Assembly: GCA_008477525.1 (NCBI GenBank)
Contig: SPDT01000001.1
Span: 248,001 to 312,000 of the forward strand
Origin: Hypomyces perniciosus
Taxonomy: Eukaryota; Ascomycota; Sordariomycetes; Hypocreales; Hypocreaceae
Direction of reading: 5' to 3'
Length of the DNA stretch: 64,000 nt
The position numbers were made by a program, and so were the translations under genes. The notes beneath the pieces were generated by a model. The model saw nothing but the letters and a program-made list of their open reading frames with translations. It did no database searches and was not told the DNA's origin. The number at the start of each line of letters is the position of its first letter. Within the stretch, counting starts at the first letter, position 1. Below, piece after piece: positions 1 to 9,778 of this stretch.

Positions 1-982
1 TGTGTACGAGTAGTATGACGAAGGGGAGCCTGCCTGCAAGGTACACACAGCCCCTTTGTCTTTGCGCTTTTCCCTGGTTCATGGGTTGAAGGAAGGACTC
101 CATACACATGGCCACGCCATGGGGCGTCGTGTGTACCCGCAGAGGACCGGCCCACGAAACGGGGATGGGACGGCGCCCCCTGATGGCCAAGACCTTTTCT
201 CTCTCAATCCGTCTAGCCTCGTCCATCTCTGTTTGGCTGCTTGATAATGAGATCGATGCATCCGGCCCTCGCAAGTCGCTCACGGCACTGGTTCCCCTAG
301 CGTCTATGTGGGGTGACCACACAGATGTCAGCCTCGGAGCCCAGGCTGGCTGGTCTAAGAGGCACCAAGGGGTTAGAGTAGGGCTGAAGTATCTGGTTGG
401 ACGGCTACCTCGATCCAGCTTGCCTGGGATGTCAAGTTTTGAGCTTCCCAAGGGTTTCTACGAGTGGAGGCAGCGAAGAGAGCTCTCGTTGGTGCTCAGG
501 GGAGGCTTCGTGGTAGCTGATGGTTCAGCCTGCTATCCTCTAAGATTCTCGAGCTTGTTCTCGTCCACGAGAATTTTCCACCGTAGCTTCGTAAGGCGGA
601 GATGGAAACGAGAATCCCGAACTGTGTTTTGTTGGGAACCTCCCACAACTCCGGACGGGTCGATCATGGAGGAATTGTACAAAAGCTTCGAGCCTCTCGC
701 GACGTAGTGCTCAAGGCCATCGATCAAGCCTTGCGAGTCACAGTCATATTCGAGAAAGGGAGCTTCGAGAACTCGATTCGTCTGTTTTTGATTCCACTTG
801 TGTTCTTTGAGTTCTCTCTCTTTAGAGTCTTCGCAATCCATCCTGCAGAGAAAGGTGTCACTTTGGGAGGGGAAGCCTGTCAGCAAGAGGCATCGTCGAA
901 CGAAACCGAACCCCTGCCTTCTCACTTATCACTCCTTCCTATTTCCCGGGGACCAGTACTTAATACCCACCATACCTTAATC
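1..982. other. Non-coding left edge
   Basis: No convincing gene. Open frames exist on both strands (for example 108-707 + and 533-925 -), but they overlap each other, match no family I know and have no matching splice structure. The last part is probably the promoter and 5' leader of the small gene starting at 983. Confidence 0.5.
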
Positions 983-1921
983 ATGGATGGATGTAAGTTC
1001 ATCATATCTGCGCCTATTCTTTCTCTCCTCCTTTCTCTCCTCCTTTCTCTCTTCCTTACCGCATCGCCCAACACCAAGAAAACCACATACACGCATTGCA
1101 CTCCCAGCACGCGCAGGCGAATAGTCTGAATATGGCCAAACTCCACGCTACGAGCATGGAAGCTGATGAAGGATGCTTTAACAAGTGAACGAATGCCGCA
1201 CTGCACGAGTTGCTGAGGTCCTCTCCGACTTCCGGACACTACAGTACTACATTGCCGCCGGTCCCGTCGATCCCGAGAACGTCGAGGACTACTACACGGA
1301 GGGATGGGCTGTTCTGCGCCAATGTACGATTGATGGGCAGCACATCCTGGAGTGCGCAGCCGACACCACTGTGCCTGCCGCCCGGGGCGGCGAGGAAGAG
1401 CAGGCCAAGGCGGAGTTGAAGCAGTTGGTGCCACTGAGAAACTTTCTATAGAACCTGGAACTAATCTTTCTTCCTGGGAAAAGGGTTCTCCTAGATGCTT
1501 ATTCGAGACGACACGAAGGACAGAAGATTCTCTTGCGGCAAGGAGCAGCACAAAGATGGGTCAAATATCGAGAGCAGGTCTTGCAGGGCGAACGACCTCA
1601 CCCCGGCAACCACGCCCAGCTACAGGCTCTTGATGATCAACTCCGAGCGGTAAGCGTTGGAATTTCACATGCACCGGCTTTGCTCGGTCATTGTTGCTGC
1701 AAATCCGAGTCAGAGATTGACAGCACATCCCCGCACGCCCACGCATTTACGCACAAAAGCGAGTCGGAGACCCAGCTAATTTCTGCTTCTAGGAATTTGC
1801 CGCCGTCACCGACGAGTACGTCTACACAGAACTGCTGGCAGGAGACCAATCCCAGGGCCGCTGGACGGTGGAGGATCCTAGTTTAAGAAGCATCCAGCGC
1901 TGGCTGCGGTCTCGTCGATGA
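983..1921 (+). CDS. Unrecognised small protein, four exons
   Basis: I do not recognise the family. The model is ATG at 983 with a 10-nt first exon (983-992), then exons 1186-1423, 1484-1649 and 1793-1921, giving 180 aa. The first intron has a strong GTAAGT donor at 993 and contains a tandem pyrimidine tract (about 1018-1055). The third intron (1650-1792) starts GTAAGC and ends CTAG. The second (1424-1483) is inferred: the frame is the same on both sides, but a TAG at 1449-1451 interrupts it, and removing exactly 60 nt from a weak GTTGGT donor to AAAAG restores it. The predicted protein is soluble, without signal peptide or membrane segment. It is rich in Arg, Gln and Glu, and has a helical-looking segment around GAAQRWVKYREQVLQG and a C-terminal WLRSRR. 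Phase closes over all four exons, which supports a real gene. The alternative is a shorter protein ending at the TAG. Confidence 0.55.
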
Positions 1922-2528
1922 TGTGATGACGGGGAAAAACAGATGGCGGCACAACATAATGGGTTAACGATTGCGAGTGTCGCCCTGGGGCGATAACGAA
2001 ATCATCGACATCACCACCATTATAATACTATGTATTGCAAACCGAATTACGGGTCGCTTCCGGGAACGAAGGGGTTTCGGGACGTGGTTAGGCGTACGGG
2101 CATGGACGGCACAACTCGTGGGCAACACAAGGCGCAGGGATATTTTATTTTTCTCCTCGGCGAGATTACCTTTTTTTTTTTTGGGCGATTTGTTATTACT
2201 ACTGGGTCAGCATGGGCAGGCATACCATGCATCGGGATTGTATGATATTAGATATATCAGGTGTACGAAAAGTACGGGCATCGGGTTTTAGATATCCTTC
2301 AATAGAGCTGCCTGGAGCAGTTCACCTCAAGAAACACACAATTGATCACTTCTATGTTCACGAGATGAAGAGGGGTTGGGACGAAGAAGAGGTTTATCAT
2401 TTAGCTGCACCAATGCCTTTTCCCAAGACTCGACATAGGGGAACTGAACTCTATCATGGGTTTAATATACATACCATGAGTACGGATAGCTTCAAGATAC
2501 TTGGTTTATTAGAGGCTAAAATCTGGAA
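1922..2528. other. Intergenic region
   Basis: It lies between two convergent genes and probably holds both 3' UTRs. A short frame at 2212-2532 has no recognisable product. A T-run lies at about 2170-2181. I see nothing else. Confidence 0.5.
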
Positions 2529-3173
2529 TTAGGACTTGCTTTGGACACACAATCCAATTCCAATTGATGATAGAACCATTCCAATTGCGGTTTCTTTATT
2601 AGTTAGCTTTGATGTTGTCCCGAACACCCCTGTAACTGCTGGGTGGCGAATTTCGCACATACCTCTACTGATAACCTTGCCTTCGACAAACCACTCACCC
2701 AAGACAGTAAAAAGGAAGGCCATTGCATTCACAATCGGGACAGTAAGGCTTAACTCTGTGGCAAGAGTGAAAAAAAAAAAGTTGTCAGACCCCACAACCA
2801 CATGGGCCCCGGCAAGATGGATATGGGTTGCCCAGGGGTAAATACTACTAGGTAGCGTTAACTTACCGGCCTTTCCAATGAGGAGGAAGAACCACACGCT
2901 GCCGGTGAGGTTGAGGAGCAGGGGCACGGCATAGCGAGGGTTGCGCAGGAGGTCGACGACACCGAAGAAGGCGCTGTAGGCTTTGCTCCGCAGCCAGCTG
3001 GCCTTGACGCCGGGGCTGTTGAGGATGGCATGGGGAGGCGGGTTGTGGGTGCGGGCGGCGCGGCGGATGAAAGGCGTGGTAAGACCCCAGGCTAAGCCTA
3101 CAAGGATGAAGCTTAGGATGTAGTTGAAGACGGGTGGCGATGGTGGTGATGGTTGGTCGAGGGATGACGACAT
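2529..3173 (-). CDS. TMEM234-like small integral membrane protein
   Basis: A small multi-pass membrane protein of the TMEM234 family, which resembles small drug/metabolite-type transporters; its biochemical role is not established. Exons on the minus strand are 3173-2867, 2755-2663 and 2593-2529, giving 154 aa. The introns are 2756-2866 (GTAAGT...CACAG) and 2594-2662 (GTATGT...AAAG, with a GCTAAC branch-like motif). Family features are the N-terminal hydrophobic helix with WGLTTPFIRR (about residues 30-39), the helix RYAVPLLLNLTGSVWFFLL, the motif ELSLTVPIVNAMAFLFTVLGEW formed across the first splice junction, and a last helix ending GLCVQSKS. About four membrane segments fit the family. The 111-nt intron is a multiple of three with no in-frame stop, so retention would insert 37 residues before ELSLTVP; family conservation favours splicing. 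Confidence 0.85.
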   Translation of the reverse strand: MSSSLDQPSPPSPPVFNYILSFILVGLAWGLTTPFIRRAARTHNPPPHAILNSPGVKASWLRSKAYSAFFGVVDLLRNPRYAVPLLLNLTGSVWFFLLIGKAGKLTLPSSIYPWATHIHLAGAHVVVGSDNFFFFTLATELSLTVPIVNAMAFLFTVLGEWFVEGKVISRGMCEIRHPAVTGVFGTTSKLTNKETAIGMVLSSIGIGLCVQSKS

Positions 3174-4576
3174 GTTGCGGGAATAGGGGAGGGGGAGGGG
3201 GGTAGTTGAATGTGGCTGGTGAGGCTATTACAAAACAAAACAATAGACTACTCAGTGAGAAAAGGATTACCAAAGGAGAGTTCGGAGATGTAACGTTTGA
3301 TAGGTACCCTTGGATGATGAATGTAGGTGAGATGGAGGACAGCGAGTTGTCAGCCTTGCGGTCCAATATCAAGCGGAGAGTCGGGTTTGCTGGCGAATGG
3401 CACGTTAGCTGGGTTCGGACTTCAAACGAGTCCCCCTTACCCTTAGCGACGCCTCAGGGCTTTTGACAGCGGGGTTTTCCGCAGGTGGCTTGCTGCTATT
3501 TCCGGACCATGGACCTGGCCTGGCTTGCCCTCGCCAATTGATGATCTAGAGCAGTCTATGGCTCCTCATGAGCTACATATTTGTGGCAAACAGTATGATG
3601 ATAATATGCTACGATGCATTCTTTGCCGAGCTAACGCATTCCTTCATAGTAGTAGTGCATACATACGAGTAGTACTCCGTACTACTACTAGAAGCAGGGG
3701 TGTATTTTCGGGGTGGGCTGCCTCCATGTCTTCTCCACACCTCCGAGTCTCCGACACTACGAGTACACTGCTGCCACTGCCGTCCGATTTGTCTCAACAC
3801 CATCTCTAACCACGAGCCAACATACATACATATCTCGAAACAACCGAGCGAGCCGCACATGCAACTCCCCTTTCTAGCGTGTCACTAAACCCCCCAAATC
3901 CCTGTCCAGCTGGAAAAACGGTCCTCATATTTAGTCTCCGGGCCGAGGCTGTTGAATAGGACACCTCCCTCACTTGTCGAGGATTTCGACATGTTACGGG
4001 TATATCCGTGGCAATTCTTTATCTGAAACGGAATCTATTGGCAAATCAGATTGCAGAACGCACGATTTCTTTCATTCAGGTATTGTCTTGGCAGATCCGT
4101 GGCACTTCCGCAGCCATGGGCTATTACTTGTACATACAATGCCATCTTTCCGGCCTGGGCATCCTTCATGACCCGGTCATGAGATGAGCTTTACTCCTGA
4201 TATCTCGTCATGATAGGGATGGAGCCGATTCCCCGACCATCTGTCCCTCCCTCATAATCAACATGCATACATCTCTGAATTGTCTTGGGGGTTCCAGGCT
4301 GTGGCATCCAGGCCGAATATTTGCCCCCCCCACCTACTCCAACACACTTACTATGTATTACCTCTAACATCAGAGAGATTGGCTTGCTGCCTTTCGGGAC
4401 ACATCAACGCAATGGTATGAAAAGAAAGAAAGAAGAAAAATGTCATGTCTCGTGTCCAAACGCCGCGTTGGCTGTCATCATCAGTCCCCAGTGTATGGGT
4501 AGGCGACGACGCCGGCCTTTCCATCGGCCCGATTAAAACCTCATCGTGGACTCGAGATCCACGTCTGTCAAAGCAT
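3174..4576. other. Intergenic region with a TACTCCGTA motif
   Basis: No gene is supported. It holds the TMEM234-like gene's promoter side and the Lst8 gene's 3' side. One copy of the dispersed 9-bp motif TACTCCGTA lies at 3673-3681. Confidence 0.5.
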
Positions 4577-5727
4577 TCAACGAGTCTCTGAGTAATCGTT
4601 CAATGCCACACAGACCGCCCCCCGGTGATGGCCGTTATATTGCCGGATGATCTGCTGGCTGTGCAACTCCCACAAACGAGCATAGTGGTCGGAACATGCT
4701 GTCACGAGATACGCCGAGTCTGCGCTGAAGGCGCAGTCCCAAACCCATCGTTGATGTCCTGTCAGCGTAGCTTCGAGTGGCAGCGGTTTAGGCTCTTCAG
4801 CCCTGCCATCTGCTCGTGGCTTGACATCCTTAATCTCCCATATCCTGGCTGTATGATCGGCGCTACAGGTTGCTAGCTTCTTAACATCGGGGGACAGGAG
4901 GACTCGAGTGATGTACTCCTTGTGAGCACTGAAATGGGTGACTGGGAGTAGCTCGGTCTGGTCATATTTTTGGAGGAGGTGCCACACAAATACGTTGCCC
5001 TAGCACACAGGTCAGGTCAGCAAGCCAAAAGGAAAATTGGCCGTCTCGACGCTATACTCAACGTACAGAAGTGTTTGCGGCGCACAGTAGTGTGCCGTCG
5101 CTGGCAACAGTCACGCTGGTTACCGAGACATCCTCCTCGGGGATGAGCTCGTGCGCGCAGGTATTCTCGGCTAGATCCCATATCCTCACGCTGCCTGATC
5201 TGTCGCAGCTTATGATTTCGCCCTGGTTCGGGTGGATAACGACGTCGTTCGCCGGGCAGCCATGGTTATAGCTTCTTTGGATGGTGCCTGTCCGGGTCTC
5301 CCAGATCTTGACAGTGCCATCCTCAGAGCTTGTTACCATCCATTTCCCCTCACAATGAAAAGCAACTCCTGTAATGTTCCCCGTGTGGCCTTCGAAAGTG
5401 AGGAGAGGATTAGGGTTCGTAGACTTGATGTCGTAAAGCTTAACAGTGTGGTGGCCCGCTGCGGCGAGGAATCGCTTGTCGGGGGAGATGCAGAGGCGAT
5501 TAACCTGGGAATCAGGGTGTTGGATTGTGCGCGAGCAGATTCCTGACAAGGCCTCCCAGAACCTATGTCCGCCATGTCAGCATGCGGCAGCGCGCGTCTC
5601 GACCGGCGCATAACCTGCGAACCTGATTGTGTGGTCGTAGCCCGCTATGCCGTCATTAGCCTTTGAGCTCTCAATATCAGGCCAGGGAGGAGAAATATGG
5701 CTTACCTGTGCATAGAATTACGGACAT
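4577..5727 (-). CDS. lst8: Lst8, WD40 subunit of the TOR kinase complexes
   Basis: Lst8 (Pop3/GbetaL) is a seven-bladed WD40 propeller that binds the kinase domain of TOR and is part of both TORC1 and TORC2. Exons on the minus strand are 5727-5706, 5644-5623, 5562-5067 and 4999-4577, giving 320 aa, close to the usual 310-320. The start is fixed by the conserved opening MSVILCTAGYDHTIRFWEA, which is assembled from two 22-nt exons and the third exon. Visible WD repeats include DKRFLAAAGHHTVKLYD, GKWMVTSSEDGTVKIWE, GEIISCDRSGSVRIWD, VKKLATCSADHTARIWE and AYLVTACSDHYARLWE. The C-terminus HHRGAVCVALNDYSE is characteristic of the family. The introns (5000-5066, 5563-5622, 5645-5705) all have GT-AG ends. 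Identification is secure. Confidence 0.96.
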
Positions 5728-8700
5728 GGCGACCTTGCGGTAGATCGAACAGTAACTGTTCGCCTCGAGGATATTGTGCGCAGAAGAGCGTCCAAGTTTC
5801 GCAAAATGTTTGTGAGGCTTCTCGAGACCTTGCGGACGGTGGTTTAGTAGATAACCTAGCTCCCTAGTCTCGTACCAAAACAAACGCGGGACTGAACTTA
5901 GACGGTGTGAGGCGTGGACCATAGTTCCTCCGAGCCCGAGGCCAAACCAGGCATGGGTTGCGAACCACAATGAGAACGAACCATCAGCCTTGTCGACTTC
6001 ATGCTCCCTCTGTCTGTCAATGCGTTTCGGACAGAAACACATGACGAGCCGCAAATGCAGCTCGGGCCGTCTTGACCTCGGAAACGGAGCCGATCCTGAT
6101 CCTGCATTGATGGATAGCACGGCCCCCAGTTCAACGTTTGCATTTGCGACACTACTACAGAGTGAGCATCTTCCAAGCTGACATCTCTCAAGGATACTGA
6201 TTCTGGGACCTCGAGGATGTTCGGCGTACGCGACAGCCAGTGCACCATGAATCTACGTGGAGGACCTCGGATTATTGGTTACCAGTTCCCCTGTCGGCAC
6301 GGAACGATGAAGCACATTTGCTATTTCCTTCAGCGCGCGACTAACAGTCTCAGTTCCCTTGCACAAGGCTCCTTCTTTGTTACATGCGTGTATTCTCTTC
6401 CGATCATCAAGCAACACATCTCTTCCACCTCGGCTTCCCTGCCTAGCGAAGGTTTCCCGAATCCATGAAGCAATCCGATTTCAACTCCTTCCCAAAACTT
6501 GGAACGACCGTGTTCTCGGCGAGTAAATATCGCCACGTTCAAGGTAACGCAGACAATGAGACCCCAGGGTCCCGCCCCTCTTCAGCATGTATGTGAAAAT
6601 CATCTACACCGATGCTCTGGCATCGAAACTCCTTGCAGACCAGCGAACTGTCTTTACGAACAGACGCCTTGGCTTCCCGATGACCCATGGCTAGGATCTT
6701 GGTGGCTGTCTCGCCTTCCAGATGGACCACTGCGCTGTTGTGTCATGGACGACTCTGTCATGGCCGGCACGTTTGGGTAGCTAGGTGGAACCATCCTGAC
6801 AAGGGAACCTCTGCAGTATTTGCAGTCATATCTTTGGTCCCTTATCAGCACATGCTCAACCTATCTTGACGGGATGGAGATACGCACTGCCTCATGCTGC
6901 ACATATCGCACTGGATTGGCACCAAGCCTGATTTCATGCCAGCGGCGAACTCGGCAGACATGTTTGAGAGATGGGTAGATGTTTGTTTGTTTGTTTGGGT
7001 ATGAATGCTCAAAGGAAGAATAGTGTGGTGTTTCTCTTTTTTGATGACAGCCAGGGAGAGCGAATATTCTGATGACCCCTCTCTACACAACAGATGCCGA
7101 GAGGGGAGGAGATAATGCTCTGGTTATATATTCGCAGCCGCACCTCTGAGAATTTTGGTGTCTTGGTGTGTTGGGCAATGGAGTTAATTGTGCTTACTAT
7201 ACATGAATCCTCTCAGACCGCCTCTATGAACACTGGCCTTTTACTTGGACCAGCTCATCGGCTGCAGGGGATCTGGTGATGGCATCTATCTACTCATGTG
7301 TGGTTGCCTCGCCAGGTAATCAAAGGCAACATGACTCGAGCAACGTGGTACCGACCCGCCAAGTTGGACGTGGATCCCAATCCTCATGCGTGACTTCAAC
7401 ACCCTTTGGCTCCCAATCCTCAACGTGCATGCGCGCCATAGTCACGGGTTGACGCACAGCAACGTCGAACAGACCTTACCGCCTCCTGCTTTCTCGCCTT
7501 CGCCTGCTGTCATTTCCGCCATGCATAATAAGGCTCTATGGCTGCTACTGCAGTATCGCCGGAGATACGCAACTCGATATTTAACTGCTACGGTGCTCCC
7601 GTTGATCATTCTTGTTGGACTCGTCCGCTCGACTCTTTCAGGGTGCATTTGGGGCTGAGATCATGCAGCCAGCCGCGAGGCTCTCCCCTCATTTGTCCGT
7701 TACCGGACCGGTCAGGTTGCCAAAGCATCCCTCATTGAACCAACACATTGCCAATATTCCCACTTTAAGACCTTCTCGGTCAACACAAGAGCTGCACTGC
7801 ACAATGATGTTCACTGAGCTTGGCAGTCTCTTCGCCACGCGATGAGAGATCTTTTTGTCGTGTGCAACGCGCAAGTCGCGGTTATTGCACTTCTTGTGAC
7901 AACAACCCTCGGCTGAACGTTCCTCTTCCTGAGTGACTTTCAGGCACTGTTCGCGATGCAGAACCCGACACAGTGGCTTGTGTCTCGGCTGAGGACGCAT
8001 GTGGCCCGCCTCCTTGCAAACGCCATTGCTGCTTCCCGCCGAGCGCATACATTTCTCACGCGAGATAATGTATATTTGCTCTTGGCCCCCCCTTTTGTCC
8101 ATACGGACCAAAGAATCTGAGCCACGACGTCAGTCAGTTTTTCTTTGTACGCCCTCTCTCATGCTGTGTGAGACCAATCACCATCCCGCATGAGTACCGA
8201 AACCTAGTCCATTATCGTTTGAGCATCTCCCTCCTTGCAGCATTTCGCCAAACCTACGAGAATTGTTCTATGATCGAATCATGGGAACTTGCATTGGGCA
8301 CCAACCGATGCAGTTAACCCCCCCTCCTCCTTTTTCTTGTTTCGAATCCTTGACACGCCAGCCACGTGGAGGAAACTTCTCTTTACCAACAGGGGCTTTT
8401 TCCCTGATTTCTCTCTCCCCCCCCCATCAACCTTCACCGGCTTTTCTTGTCCAAAGGTGCCTACCCGTCATGGCAGCGGGCTTACCCATGGACCTGTCGC
8501 CGCCCGCCGCCCAGACCCTTCGTTCATCGGAAAGGACAACGACCACAACCGACATCTGTTACCTTTAGCTAAGACAAGGCGTTAGCGGGGAAACCTAACG
8601 AGGAAACGTTCCCCCACGGGGCACAAGGCGTCAGCCGCCTTCGAGAATGTGCGTGGTGTTTATGATTTATGGTTGTGATGTCAAAAGTATGTTCATGCAG

Positions 8701-9121
8701 GAGAGGTTGGTCGAAGGAAAGAGAAAACAAGAACGGGCATTCCGTCTGTCATACACAATTCAAGGGCCATGCGGTCAAGCCATGATGCCCAATTCCTAAG
8801 CACATCGGGCAATGTCCGAGTCTCTGACCTTGAGGCCTTCCCCTTCCCCCTGCTATTTCCGGCAACGCTTTCGCGCATATGCTTACCAAGGTGATTATGC
8901 CAGAGGAGTTCTTCTGCCTCCCTTTTATCTACTTGTTTCAATTTTCGGAGACGCCCCCCACCAAGCTACATACATCCGGCCCGTTTTAGAAAGAAACAGA
9001 GAGACTAAGTCTACATACTATTTGAACAGACACTGGTAAGTGAAAGGGTGTGTGTGTGGGTCAAATGAAAAAAAAGAGGCAAAAAAGAACCACCTTGATA
9101 TCTCAATCTTGGTGTGATAGG
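5728..9121. other. Long gene-free region between lst8 and tRNA-Lys
   Basis: About 3.4 kb without a supportable gene. It includes the lst8 promoter. Several short frames occur (5898-6248 -, 6499-6780 +, 6845-7090 -, 7689-8111 -) but none has a recognisable domain. One minus-strand pair of fragments near 6850-6965 and 6654-6851 carries two CxxC motifs, but I could not join them with a sensible intron. A small unannotated gene or non-coding RNA cannot be excluded. Confidence 0.4.
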
Positions 9122-9124
9122 AAA

Positions 9125-9223
9125 AGCCCGATGCGGGGGTCGAACCCGCAACCTTGAGATATCGCCACATCAGAACGTGTGTCTCTTAAGAGTCTCACGC
9201 TCTACCGATTGAGCTAACCGGGC
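9125..9223 (-). tRNA. tRNA-Lys (anticodon CUU), intron-containing
   Basis: On the minus strand the 7-bp acceptor stem pairs GCCCGGT with ATCGGGC. The D arm follows, then anticodon stem TGAGA/TCTCA with loop CTCTTAA (anticodon CTT). The T arm is GCGGG-TTCGACC-CCCGC. A 26-nt intron (9160-9185) sits one base 3' of the anticodon, the standard nuclear position. A run of four T on the transcribed strand (plus 9122-9125) directly follows and can serve as Pol III terminator. The 12-bp sequence ACCGATTGAGCT, part of the D arm (9204-9215), is repeated just upstream of the gene at 9229-9240. Confidence 0.95.
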
Positions 9224-9778
9224 GATGCACCGATTGAGCTCGAAGGCGGATGTTGTTGAGAGCCGGGCATGTTAGCATACTATAGTAACTTTGTGTCTGA
9301 CTTCACACATGCAGAACGATCTACTACTAGTACTCGTAATCGAATGGGAAAGTCCATTATTCCGTCCAATCCACTATGGAAACCCTAATCCCTATACCTA
9401 AGAAACGAAAACCACGCACCAGCTTAACAAAGGAAACAGTCATTAACACGTATCAGAGTCAGCTCTTGACAAAGGGGGAATAAATAAAAGGCCCCAAACA
9501 CGGCTCTCGAGGATAGTCCAGCTGACGGGGTGGTGTGATAGGCATAGCCGGGTCGGCGAATAAAGCAAACTGGCAGTAATCATCGCAAACCAAGTAGACA
9601 TTGCATGGATCCATACCCCGCAAACCCATAGCCTCAGATATCCGAAATTCCTAGACGCCGAAAACAAATTGATATCAAAGTCAAGCGTCACGATTTCCTG
9701 CAGTGAATAAAAAAGATCATATACCATAATTTCATAGGGCAGAGCCAGAAGTAAAGCCGGTAGGAGACTCTAACAACT
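9224..9778. other. Intergenic region
   Basis: Between tRNA-Lys and the 3' end of the FHA-protein gene. A minus-strand frame (9443-9727) has no recognisable product. It probably includes the 3' UTR of the FHA gene. Confidence 0.5.

Noticed and set aside
6654..7090. Possible small CxxC zinc-binding protein on the minus strand
   Set aside because: Two fragments carry CxxC motifs (CDMC and CKYC), but joining them needs an intron of about 23 nt, too short for a fungal intron, and I know no matching family.
7689..8111. 140-aa minus-strand frame
   Set aside because: Basic, Cys-rich, no domain or splice structure; overlaps other frames. Best read as chance.
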